Below, piece after piece: positions 49,929 through 58,154 of a DNA stretch of 64,000 bases; the first letter of the stretch is position 1; every line of letters begins with the position of its first letter. Source of the stretch: Octadecabacter temperatus (GTDB lineage Bacteria > Pseudomonadota > Alphaproteobacteria > Rhodobacterales > Rhodobacteraceae); contig NZ_CP012160.1 in NCBI RefSeq assembly GCF_001187845.1, positions 124,001-188,000 on the forward strand. Reading direction: 5' to 3'. Under the pieces are notes generated by a model. The model searched no databases and was not told where the DNA came from. It saw only the letters and a program-made list of their open reading frames with translations. Both the position numbers and the translations under genes were made by a program.

Positions 49929-51139
49929 ACACGTCTCCGAAAACTGGCGTCATGATCTGCGGCCACGGCTCGCGTTCGCAATCCGCCGTCGATGAATTCG
50001 CAACCCTCGCGGACAAACTGCCAGCCTACTTGCCCGATGATTGGCAAACCGAATACGGCTACCTTGAATTCGCCAACCCCGTCATCCGTGATGGCCTCGA
50101 CAAACTGCGCGAAGCAGGGTGCGAACGCATCCTCGCCGTCCCCGGTATGCTTTTCGCCGCGATGCATTCGAAGAATGACATTCCAACGGTGCTGAATACC
50201 TACGCCGCCAAGCATGGTGTCGAAATCTCATACGGCCGCGAACTGGGCGTTGATCCCAAAATGATCGCCGCCGCCGCTGGTCGTATCCAAGAGGCAGTCG
50301 ATGCCGCAAACAAGGTCCAGCACGTCGATCTCCACGACACCTGCCTCGTCGTTATCGGACGCGGTGCGTCTGACCCTGACGCGAACGGCAACGTCGCCAA
50401 AATTGCGCGCATGCTGCAAGAAGGCATTGGCTTCGGCTGGCTCGAAGTCGGCTACTCCGGTGTCACTTTCCCATTGGTTGAACCATGCCTGACTCACGCG
50501 GCCAAGCTCGGCTACAAACGCATCATCGTCGCACCATACTTCCTGTTCTCCGGCATCCTGATCGACCGCATCTATGGCTTCACCGATCAAGTCGCCGCGC
50601 AAAACCCCGACATTCAGTTCGTCAAAGCTGGCTACTTAGGCGATCACCCAAAGGTCCTCGAAACCTTTGCTGAACGCATCATTGAACAAACCAACGCGGC
50701 CCCGCCACCAAACTGCGGCGTCTGTGGCTACCGCGAACAGGTTCTCGCTTTCGACAACGGCGAACACCGCCACATCAAACCCGAACAGCGCAACCATCCG
50801 GCCTTCTCGGACACGCCACCCCCGACCTGCGTGCTTTGCAAGTACCGCACCCAAGTGTTGGGCTTTGAAACTGAAGTCGGCGCAATCCAAGAATCCCATC
50901 ACCACCACGTCGAAGGCCAAGGCGCATCCGCCCCCGGCTCCAACGTGGCCGATTGCAAGCAATGCGACACCTTCTGCACCGGCATGTGCCGCCTGACGGC
51001 AACCCACGACCACCATCACCACCACGATCACGACCATGACCACCACCACCATGGCCACGATCACGATCATCACCACGCCGTCTACCCACACGCCGACCAC
51101 CCGCACGGCCCAGAATCCGCCCGCAAAGCCAAAGCCTAA
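49925..51139 (+). CDS. cbiX: CbiX-type sirohydrochlorin cobaltochelatase with long Cys/His-rich tail
   Basis: 404 aa. Two tandem CbiX domains (CGHGSRSQSAVDEFA; ILAVPGMLFAAMHSKNDIP; IVAPYFLFSGILIDRI). After about residue 258 comes an unusual tail: a duplicated CxxC-x-YRxQVLxF module (near 263 and 301), a cluster CKQCDTFCTGMC (near 343-354) and a His/Asp-rich terminus (about 360-392). Long CbiX forms are known to carry Fe-S and His-rich segments. Inserts Co(II) early, as in the oxygen-independent route. Coupled to the DUF6732-like gene. Confidence 0.92.
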   Translation: MNTSPKTGVMICGHGSRSQSAVDEFATLADKLPAYLPDDWQTEYGYLEFANPVIRDGLDKLREAGCERILAVPGMLFAAMHSKNDIPTVLNTYAAKHGVEISYGRELGVDPKMIAAAAGRIQEAVDAANKVQHVDLHDTCLVVIGRGASDPDANGNVAKIARMLQEGIGFGWLEVGYSGVTFPLVEPCLTHAAKLGYKRIIVAPYFLFSGILIDRIYGFTDQVAAQNPDIQFVKAGYLGDHPKVLETFAERIIEQTNAAPPPNCGVCGYREQVLAFDNGEHRHIKPEQRNHPAFSDTPPPTCVLCKYRTQVLGFETEVGAIQESHHHHVEGQGASAPGSNVADCKQCDTFCTGMCRLTATHDHHHHHDHDHDHHHHGHDHDHHHAVYPHADHPHGPESARKAKA

Positions 51140-51160
51140 ACCCTATTTGCTTTTGTTTTC

Positions 51161-51190
51161 TAGATATCCCCGCCGGAGGCTCCTCCGCTG
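51161..51190 (-). repeat. Hairpin plus GGGGATAT element between cbiX and cobH
   Basis: CGGAGG-CT-CCTCCG (51174-51187) is a perfect palindrome. On the minus strand it is followed by GCGGGGATATCTAGAAAACA, almost the same as the element at 40811. A third relative lies after rnhA. It interrupts an otherwise tight operon and may attenuate or stabilise the transcript. Confidence 0.6.
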
Positions 51191-51205
51191 ACCAAAAGAA
51201 CTGCC

Positions 51206-51847
51206 ATGCGCCCATACGAGACCAACCCTTCCGCGATCTACGCACAGTCCTTCGCGACTGTGCAGGCAGAGGCGCGTCTTGAACGGTTCCCAACGGCTTT
51301 GCACCCGATTATCACCCGCCTGATCCATTCCTGCGGCATGGTCGAAATCGCGGACCGCTTGGCGTTCACCAATGATGTGGTTTTCGCAGGTCACCACGCG
51401 CTGCAATCCGGCGCACCAATCCTATGTGATTGCGAAATGGTCGGCGCGGGCATCATCCGTCGCTACCTGCCGAATAATAACGAGGTCATCGTCACCCTCA
51501 ACGATCCGCGAACACCCGATCACGCGCAGCAAATCGGGAACACGCGCTCCGCGGCGGCCGTAGAATTCTGGGAACCTCATATCGAAGGTGCCGTTGTCGC
51601 AGTTGGCAACGCGCCCACCGCGCTTTTTCATCTGCTGGACCTGATCGATCAAGGTTTTCCAAAGCCCGCTGCAATCCTCGGGTTTCCAGTAGGGTTCGTC
51701 GGTGCCGCCGAATCTAAAGCCGAACTCGCAGCCAATCCGCGAGGTGTCGATTTCATCACGCTGCGCGGACGTAAAGGTGGTTCCGCAATGGCCTCAGCCG
51801 CCGTCAATGCGCTGGCGGCAGGCCTGCCGGAGATTGCAAATGATTAA
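51206..51847 (+). CDS. cobH: Precorrin-8X methylmutase CobH
   Basis: 213 aa. MRPYETNPSAIYAQSFATVQAEA, catalytic His41 in LIHSCGMVEIADRL, CDCEMVGAGI and GFPVGFVGAAESK. Moves a methyl from C11 to C12 to give hydrogenobyrinic acid (or its cobalt form). The 70 bp after the stop contain the 11-bp repeats before cobL. Confidence 0.96.
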   Translation: MRPYETNPSAIYAQSFATVQAEARLERFPTALHPIITRLIHSCGMVEIADRLAFTNDVVFAGHHALQSGAPILCDCEMVGAGIIRRYLPNNNEVIVTLNDPRTPDHAQQIGNTRSAAAVEFWEPHIEGAVVAVGNAPTALFHLLDLIDQGFPKPAAILGFPVGFVGAAESKAELAANPRGVDFITLRGRKGGSAMASAAVNALAAGLPEIAND

Positions 51848-51863
51848 CAACGCAAAGAATGCA

Positions 51864-51907
51864 GCCGTATATACAGGATATATACAGAATATATACGGGT
51901 TCTATAC
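51864..51907. repeat. Four 11-bp tandem repeats between cobH and cobL
   Basis: Units GCC-GTATATAC, AGG-ATATATAC, AGA-ATATATAC and GGG-TTCTATAC occupy 51864-51874, 51875-51885, 51886-51896 and 51897-51907: constant NNN then (R/T)(T)ATATAC at exactly 11-bp period. The block is extremely AT-rich compared with its surroundings and sits 24 nt before the cobL ATG. A protein-binding or promoter array is the simplest reading. Confidence 0.85.
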
Positions 51908-51930
51908 GTCGTATTTCGGAGAGCAGCCCA

Positions 51931-53148
51931 ATGGTTAACGCGCCTAAAACGGCACCTTGGTTGCACATCGTCGGCATCGGTGAAGACGGCATGGACGGCC
52001 TCACACCAGCAACCCGCGCCGTGGTCAAAGCCGCTGAAGTCATCGTAGGTGGGAACCGTCACCACACTCTATCCGCCAATCCAACTGCAGAACGTATCGC
52101 TTGGCCGTCGCCCTTTGATGCGATGATCGAAACCCTTGAAAACCTTAAGGGAAAACGCGCCGTTGTCCTCGTAACAGGCGACCCGCTTTGGTTTTCCGTC
52201 GGCGCACGCATTGGACGTACAATCCCTGCCGATCAACTCGTTTATCATCCGCAGCTCAGCGCATTCCAACTCGCAAGCGCGCGCATGGGGTGGTCTTTGG
52301 CAGACGTCGAAACCCTCACCGTACATGGCCGCCCTGTCGAGCAGATGATCGCCTTTATCCAACCAGATCAGAAGCTTATCGTTCTGACAACGGGCGCTGA
52401 AACGCCAAATCAGATCGCAAAATTTCTAACGGATCGTGGGTTCGGTAAATCGAAAATGACCGTTCTCGCTGCAATGGGTGGGGACCGCGAAGAACGTTTT
52501 GACGGCGCCGCCGAAGACTGGGCGCACGAGGTTCCGGCCTTCAATACCCTCTGCATCGACTGTGTCGCGGAACCGGACGCAGCCCTGCTTCCGCGCGTTC
52601 CTGGTCTTGCCGATAGTCTGTTCGTTTCCGATGGCACCATGACCAAACAAGAGGTCCGCGCGGCGACTCTCGCCAAGCTCATGCCCATGCGGGGCGCGCT
52701 GTTGTGGGACATCGGAACAGGCTGCGGAAGTGTTGCAATCGAATGGATGCGCGCCGCCAGATACGCCCGCGCAATCGGCATCGAACCCCGCGCAGATCGC
52801 CGCGACATGGCGGCCCAAAACGCCCTCGCGCTTGGCGCACCAAAGCTGGAATTGATCGACGGAACAGTACCTTACGCACTGACAAACCTTGACGCACCTG
52901 ACGCGGTATTCATTGGCGGCGGCTTGTCCCGCGAAACGGTTGAGGCCGCTTGGTCCGCCCTGCGTCCGCTCGGTCGTCTTGTCGCCAACGCGGTAACATT
53001 GGAATCCGAAGCAACCCTGATTGAGCTGCACAAAACCTTCGGCGGTGACCTCGTGAAAATCCAAACCCACCGCGCCGAACCAATTGGAAAACTCACCGGC
53101 TGGCGTCCAGCAATGCCCGTCACCCAATGGAGCTTGATAAAGCGATGA
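51931..53148 (+). CDS. cobL: Precorrin-6Y C5,15-methyltransferase (decarboxylating) CobL (CbiE-CbiT fusion)
   Basis: 405 aa. N-terminal CbiE methylase (WLHIVGIGEDGMDGLTPATRA, VLVTGDPLWFSVG) and C-terminal CbiT methylase/decarboxylase (LLWDIGTGCGSVAIEWMRAA from about residue 255). ATG 51931 chosen with GGAGAG at 51918 and the conserved WLHIVGIG start. An in-frame ATG at 51859 would translate the repeats and is unlikely. cobI overlaps the stop by 4 nt. Confidence 0.95.
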   Translation: MVNAPKTAPWLHIVGIGEDGMDGLTPATRAVVKAAEVIVGGNRHHTLSANPTAERIAWPSPFDAMIETLENLKGKRAVVLVTGDPLWFSVGARIGRTIPADQLVYHPQLSAFQLASARMGWSLADVETLTVHGRPVEQMIAFIQPDQKLIVLTTGAETPNQIAKFLTDRGFGKSKMTVLAAMGGDREERFDGAAEDWAHEVPAFNTLCIDCVAEPDAALLPRVPGLADSLFVSDGTMTKQEVRAATLAKLMPMRGALLWDIGTGCGSVAIEWMRAARYARAIGIEPRADRRDMAAQNALALGAPKLELIDGTVPYALTNLDAPDAVFIGGGLSRETVEAAWSALRPLGRLVANAVTLESEATLIELHKTFGGDLVKIQTHRAEPIGKLTGWRPAMPVTQWSLIKR

Positions 53149-53846
53149 CTGGTACCTTGTACGGCGTAGGTCTCGGCCCTGGTGATCCCGAGTTAATCAC
53201 TTTGAAAGCCGCACGGCTTATAGAAGGGGCGACGACAATCGCCTATCCAACGCTCGCAGGTGGCGACAGCTTTGCACGCGCAATCGCGGCGGACCTGATC
53301 GGCGAAGGCGTACGCGAAATCCGCATGGACGTGCCAATGACCACCGCCCGCGAACCCGCGCAGGCCGCCTACGACAAAGGTGCGGCCGAGATCGCTAAGG
53401 TGCTGGAAACAGGCGAAAATGTCGTTACTTTATGCGAAGGCGATCCGTTTTTTTACGGATCCTTCATGTATCTTAACGCGCGGTTAACGAACAAATTCAC
53501 CGTAAAAGTTATCCCCGGTGTCACCTCCATCACTGCCTGCGCCGCTGAATCCGGCCGCCCGCTTGTGGCCCGCAACGAACGCCTTACCGTCCTTCCGGGT
53601 CCTATGGATGAAGCCACTTTGCGTGACCGCATCGCGGGCGCCGAGGCCGTTGCCATCATGAAGGTCGGGCGGCATTTACCGAAAATTCGCGCCGTCCTCG
53701 ATGACCTCGGTCTCACGGGCAGCGCCACCTACGTTGAGCGTGCAACCTTGCCCGAGCAGGTTGTCGTTCCCCTCTCACAAGCGCCTGAAAAGGCGCCGTA
53801 TTTTTCAATGATATTGCTCACCAAAGGGGCTGACCCGTGGCTGTAA
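53145..53846 (+). CDS. cobI: Precorrin-2 C20-methyltransferase CobI
   Basis: 233 aa. GTLYGVGLGPGDPELITLKAARLI, FYGSFMYLNARL and the IPGVTSITACAAESGRPL loop. Methylates C20 of (cobalt-)precorrin-2. The ATG at 53145 overlaps the cobL TGA. The next gene starts 10 nt before this stop, so they are also coupled. Confidence 0.94.
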   Translation: MTGTLYGVGLGPGDPELITLKAARLIEGATTIAYPTLAGGDSFARAIAADLIGEGVREIRMDVPMTTAREPAQAAYDKGAAEIAKVLETGENVVTLCEGDPFFYGSFMYLNARLTNKFTVKVIPGVTSITACAAESGRPLVARNERLTVLPGPMDEATLRDRIAGAEAVAIMKVGRHLPKIRAVLDDLGLTGSATYVERATLPEQVVVPLSQAPEKAPYFSMILLTKGADPWL

Positions 53847-55681
53847 AACCTGTAATTCTAGCGCTTTCCAAATCCGGCGAACCAACCGCGCACGCCATCG
53901 CAAAGGTGCTGGATTGTGCCGTTCATGGCCGCAAGGACCGTGTGGAAAAGGCCGATGCGTTCTTCGACAATGCGCTGGATCACACGCGCGATCTGTTCGC
54001 TGCTGGAACGCCAATCATCGGCGTTTGTGCGTCGGGTATTTTGATCCGTGGCGTGGCGTCCCAACTCAACGACAAAACAACAGAGCCGCCTGTCGTGTCT
54101 GTATCCGATGACGGTAAAGTGGTCGTTCCGCTTCTGGGTGGGCACCGCGGGGCGAACCGTTTGGCAAAGCAGATCGCAGACGCTCTGGCTGGTACTGCCG
54201 CAGTGACAACCGCTGGCGATGTCGCGCTCGGTGTTGCACTTGATGAACCCCCGCTTGGCTACCGCCTGCAGAACCCGCAAAACGCCAAATCAGTGATGGC
54301 AAATCTGCTGTCTGGCGGTGGTGTTAAATGGACTGGCACACCGATTTTTGACACCGCCCTTCCCGAAGGAAGCGACGTCGAGCTTTGCGTGACTGAGGTC
54401 AATGATACAGGTAGTGAATCTCGCCTTGTCTACCATCCGCAAACCTTTGCACTGGGACTAGGTTGCGCGCGCAATGCGGACCCCGAGGACCTTTGGAAAC
54501 TCGTAGAAGACACGCTTCAGGCACATAACATCGCCAAAGGTGCGATCGCTTGCGTGGCCTCAATCGACCTAAAGGCAGACGAACCTGCAATCATCCAAGC
54601 CGCCAATCGCCTTGGCGTTCCATTGCGTGTGTTCACCGCGGCTGAGCTGGAAGCCGAGGCCCCCCGTCTCGCGAACCCGTCCGATGTCGTTTTCGCTGAG
54701 GTTGGATGTCACGGCGTTTCCGAAGGGGCGGCGCTGGCTGCCTCCGGTGCAGATGCGAAGCTGGCGGTTGAGAAGACCAAAACCCTAACGGCGACTTGCG
54801 CGATTGCGCGCACCCCCGAGCCAATCACTACTCTCGCGGGCCGCTCCCGCGGCAAACTTTCCGTCGTCGGTATTGGCCCTGGGCAGGCGGCCTGGCGCAC
54901 GCCGGAAGTGTCCCGCCTTGTCGCCGATGCTGAGGAATTGGTGGGGTACGGTTTGTATATCGATCTGCTTGGCCCGCTGGCTGCAGGTAAAACGCGTTCT
55001 GATTTTCCGTTGGGGGGCGAAGAAGCGCGTTGCCGCTATGCACTCGAACAAGCGGCACTTGGTAAGAACGTTGCCCTCGTGTGCTCTGGGGATGCAGGCA
55101 TCTATGCGATGGGTGCTTTGGTATTTGAATTGCTGGATCGCGCCGAGAACGAAGAAGGTGTCAGTGATGCTGCCCGCCGTGTCGAAGTCGTTTGCTCTCC
55201 CGGCGTATCTGCCCTGCAAGGTGCCGCCGCCCGCGCTGGCGCGCCCCTTGGCCATGACTTCTGTACCATCAGCCTGTCTGATCTTTTGACGCCACGCGAT
55301 GACATCATCCGCCGCCTGAACGCCGCCGCGCAGGGTGATTTCGTGATCGCCTTCTACAACCCCGTGTCCAAAACCCGCCGTACCTTACTGGCTGAGGCGC
55401 GTGATATTTTGCTACAACATCGCCCCGCTGACACACCTGTTATGTTGGCCTCCAACCTCGGCCGCCCGACCGAACTGGTGCGCTACCGTCGTCTTGATGA
55501 GCTTGAGGTGGACGAGGTTGATATGCTGACTGTGGTTCTTATCGGGTCCTCAAACTCACGGCTTGCGCAGCTTGGCGAAGGCCCACGCATGTTCACGCCG
55601 CGCGGCTACGCTCGCAAGATTGACGGAGACCTAACCGCAAAACGCGACGACCCTTATATCCCAGAAGAGGCAAACCAATGA
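53837..55681 (+). CDS. cobJ: CbiG-CobJ fusion: (cobalt-)precorrin-5A hydrolase + precorrin-3B C17-methyltransferase
   Basis: 614 aa, GTG start. Residues about 45-130 are the CbiG N-domain (GVCASGILIRGVASQLNDK, VVPLLGGHRGANRLAKQIADAL). About 205-330 is the CbiG/CobE C-domain (LGLGCARNADPEDL, FAEVGCHGVSEGAALAASG). From about 338 a complete CobJ/CbiH methyltransferase follows (LSVVGIGPGQAAWRTPEVSRLV, VCSGDAGIYAMGALVFEL, FYNPVSKTRR). Ring contraction and removal of the extruded two-carbon unit are thus on one polypeptide. In aerobic producers often only the C-domain (CobE) survives; here the N-domain is present too. Confidence 0.92.
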   Translation: MAVKPVILALSKSGEPTAHAIAKVLDCAVHGRKDRVEKADAFFDNALDHTRDLFAAGTPIIGVCASGILIRGVASQLNDKTTEPPVVSVSDDGKVVVPLLGGHRGANRLAKQIADALAGTAAVTTAGDVALGVALDEPPLGYRLQNPQNAKSVMANLLSGGGVKWTGTPIFDTALPEGSDVELCVTEVNDTGSESRLVYHPQTFALGLGCARNADPEDLWKLVEDTLQAHNIAKGAIACVASIDLKADEPAIIQAANRLGVPLRVFTAAELEAEAPRLANPSDVVFAEVGCHGVSEGAALAASGADAKLAVEKTKTLTATCAIARTPEPITTLAGRSRGKLSVVGIGPGQAAWRTPEVSRLVADAEELVGYGLYIDLLGPLAAGKTRSDFPLGGEEARCRYALEQAALGKNVALVCSGDAGIYAMGALVFELLDRAENEEGVSDAARRVEVVCSPGVSALQGAAARAGAPLGHDFCTISLSDLLTPRDDIIRRLNAAAQGDFVIAFYNPVSKTRRTLLAEARDILLQHRPADTPVMLASNLGRPTELVRYRRLDELEVDEVDMLTVVLIGSSNSRLAQLGEGPRMFTPRGYARKIDGDLTAKRDDPYIPEEANQ

Positions 55682-56445
55682 CCGTCTATTTCATCGGTGC
55701 AGGACCGGGTGATCCTGAACTCCTGACCCTCAAGGCCGCCCGTCTTATTAAGGCATGTCCTGTCTGCCTGTTCGCAGGTAGCCTCGTTCCGGAAGAAGTG
55801 GTTTCCATCGCGCCAGAGGGTGCCTTGGTCATGGATACAGCACCGATGCACCTCGACGAAACCCATGCCGAGATCGTCAAAGCCCATGCCAAAGGCCAAG
55901 ACGTTGCCCGTGTGCATTCTGGTGATCCGTCACTTTACGGTGCGATTGCGGAACAAATCCGCCGCCTGAAAGCTGACGGAATTGACTACGAAATCATTCC
56001 CGGCGTTCCAGCTTATACCGCTGCTGCAGCGGCACTTGGTCAAGAACTTACCGTGCCGGAAGTTGCGCAGTCCATCGTGCTGACGCGCATGTCGATGAAG
56101 TCTACAGGCATGCCCTCAGGCGAAACCCTCGACAATTTCGGGCGTACGGGCACGACCCTTGCGATTCACCTTGGTATCCGTGCTTTGCGTGAAATTGAGC
56201 GCCAGTTGATCCCGCACTATGGGGCGGATTGTCCTGCCGCCGTGATTTACCGCGTGGGTTGGCCGGACCAACTTATCATTCGCGGGACGCTCTCCACGAT
56301 CCGCGCCAAGGCCCGCGACGCCAAAATCACCCGTACGGCACTGATTCTATTGGGGCCAGCGCTGGCGGATGACAATGGCTTTCCTGACTCAGCCTTGTAC
56401 GATGCGGCCAAACCCCATGTTCTAAGGCCGAAAGCCAAAGCCTGA
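55678..56445 (+). CDS. cobM: Precorrin-4 C11-methyltransferase CobM
   Basis: 255 aa. TVYFIGAGPGDPELLTLKAARLI, VHSGDPSLYGAIAEQIRRL, IIPGVPAYTAAAAALGQELTVPEVAQSIVLTR. Methylates C11. Overlaps the fusion gene by 4 nt and is the last gene of the operon. Confidence 0.95.
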   Translation: MTVYFIGAGPGDPELLTLKAARLIKACPVCLFAGSLVPEEVVSIAPEGALVMDTAPMHLDETHAEIVKAHAKGQDVARVHSGDPSLYGAIAEQIRRLKADGIDYEIIPGVPAYTAAAAALGQELTVPEVAQSIVLTRMSMKSTGMPSGETLDNFGRTGTTLAIHLGIRALREIERQLIPHYGADCPAAVIYRVGWPDQLIIRGTLSTIRAKARDAKITRTALILLGPALADDNGFPDSALYDAAKPHVLRPKAKA

Positions 56446-56528
56446 TCCAATTGCCGCAACGCAGCGGAAGGTTAACTTGACCGAAACTATTATTCCGCCA
56501 TTCTGATAGTCATTGGATGGGGAATACT

Positions 56529-56876
56529 ATGTTGGAATCACTGCCACAATCGATCTGGAATGAGCTTCATGCTGCGCAGTCCAAAGCTGCGAAAAAGAAG
56601 ACCCGCCTGCGGGTTGAGGCGAATGGCGAAAGCTACAGAATTGAACGTATGACCGCCACGGGCTTTGCGCTCGGGGTTGAGGATGCGCCGAAATTGCGCG
56701 GCCTTGTTGATGTCTATGATGGTGGGCACCATGTCAGCCAATGCTTGATCGTAGCTGCCGCTGAAGAGGGCGACCAAATGGTTTACGAATACAAGCGCAA
56801 CACCGCAGCAAACGACGGCGCACCGCTTGATTTTGAACGTATCAACGATGCGCCGATCGCATTGTTAGGCCGCTAA
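56529..56876 (+). CDS. Small soluble protein of unknown function
   Basis: 115 aa: basic helix at about 17-32 (SKAAKKKTRLRVEANGESYRIER) followed by a PilZ-like or beta-barrel-like segment (GFALGVEDAPKLRGLVDVYDGGHHVSQCLIVAAAEEGDQMVYEYKR). No signal peptide. I do not recognise a named family. ATG 56529 has GGGGA upstream; ATG 56517 lacks one. Ends 1 nt from the convergent lyase stop. Confidence 0.72.
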   Translation: MLESLPQSIWNELHAAQSKAAKKKTRLRVEANGESYRIERMTATGFALGVEDAPKLRGLVDVYDGGHHVSQCLIVAAAEEGDQMVYEYKRNTAANDGAPLDFERINDAPIALLGR

Positions 56877-56877
56877 A

Positions 56878-58047
56878 CTACTGTAAGTCGCAGAATGCTT
56901 TGGCAAGCCGGTCAACGGCTTCTTGAACCTGTGCGCGCGGCGCTGCGATGTTGAATCGCAAGAAGTTATCGCCACCGGTACCAAACGTCGGCCCATGGTT
57001 CACGGCAATCTTTGCATCCGATTGAACACGATCTGTAAACTCTTCCCGTGACATGCCTGTCCCACTGAAATCGACCCATGCGAGGTACGTGGCTTCAAGC
57101 GGCATAGACGCTAGCCCCGGAATTGCATTCACCCCAGCATCAAACAGTTTGCGATTTTCATCCAAATAGGCGCTCAGCTCATCGACCCAAGCGGCCCCTT
57201 CAGGCGAATAGGCGGCCTCAGCCATAAACAGACCAAAACTGTTGGGTGACATGCCCAGCGCGGCCATACGCGCTCCAAATGCGCCGCGCAGGTCTGGATC
57301 TTCGATGATGACGTTGCCGCTGTGTGATCCTGCAATGTTGAAGGTCTTTGTGGTTGCCGTCATCGTGATTAGGCGGTCTTCGATCCCCTCAATATGGGCC
57401 ATTGGGATATGCTTGTGACCGGGGAAGGTGAGGTCATGGTGGATCTCATCCGACACCAGAATCAGACTGTGGCGTTTTGCGAATGCGGCAACCGCCTGCA
57501 ATTCGCCACGGGTCCAAACCCGACCACCAGGGTTGTGAGGCGAACACAGAATGACCATGCGCTCATTGCCGGTCATCTGTGCGTCATAGGCGTCAAAGTC
57601 GAACTCGTAACGACCATTATCGTTGGTCAAAAGGCATTCAACAACTTCGCGCCCTGCGGCATTAATCACTTTCGCAAAGGCATGATAAACCGGTGTGAAC
57701 AACACAACCCCATCGCCGGGCGCGGTAAACGCATCCACACACATCCCTGTACCATTCACGAGACCATGAGTCGTGAAAATCCAAGACGGATCAATCTTCC
57801 AGCCGTGCCGTGTGTCCATCCACCATTGGATCGATGCGAGATAAGACGCCTCATCACCGTAATATCCATACACCCCGTGATCATGCATCGCTTGCACTGC
57901 GTTCTGCACACAAGCAGGCGGCTGGAATTCCATATCAGCAACCCACATCGCAATGCCGCTCTCGGCATCCACACCGTAAATCTGCTCCATCATGTCCCAT
58001 TTCACGCTATGGGTGCCGCGACGGTTGATGGGGGTGTCAAAACTCAT
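56878..58047 (-). CDS. MalY/PatB-type aminotransferase, cystathionine beta-lyase-like
   Basis: 389 aa class I PLP enzyme. RRGTHSVKWDMM, IAMWVADMEFQPP, FTTHGLVNGTGMCVDAFT, LCSPHNPGGRVWTR, the PLP lysine in TATTKTFNIAG and FLRFNIAAPRA. PatB/MalY enzymes perform C-S beta-elimination on cystathionine and related thioethers. Monocistronic, divergent from the deformylase genes. Confidence 0.9.
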   Translation of the reverse strand: MSFDTPINRRGTHSVKWDMMEQIYGVDAESGIAMWVADMEFQPPACVQNAVQAMHDHGVYGYYGDEASYLASIQWWMDTRHGWKIDPSWIFTTHGLVNGTGMCVDAFTAPGDGVVLFTPVYHAFAKVINAAGREVVECLLTNDNGRYEFDFDAYDAQMTGNERMVILCSPHNPGGRVWTRGELQAVAAFAKRHSLILVSDEIHHDLTFPGHKHIPMAHIEGIEDRLITMTATTKTFNIAGSHSGNVIIEDPDLRGAFGARMAALGMSPNSFGLFMAEAAYSPEGAAWVDELSAYLDENRKLFDAGVNAIPGLASMPLEATYLAWVDFSGTGMSREEFTDRVQSDAKIAVNHGPTFGTGGDNFLRFNIAAPRAQVQEAVDRLAKAFCDLQ

Positions 58048-58154
58048 GAAGGTACTCCTTTTTTAGCAAGCTATCTCTATGGTTGGCGGACGCAAGCCCT
58101 TCTGCAGGGTTGCGCCATATTGCAAGCGACCCTTGTTCGTCTTACATGGACGCC

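Noticed and set aside
51003..51100. CAC/GAC-rich low-complexity DNA at the end of cbiX
   Set aside because: Codes for the His/Asp tail of CbiX and needs no separate explanation.
51859..51930. Upstream ATG start for cobL through the 11-bp repeats
   Set aside because: It would add an IQDIYRIYTG-type repetitive leader not expected in CobL and lacks a good ribosome-binding site. ATG 51931 has GGAGAG and the conserved WLHIVGIG start.
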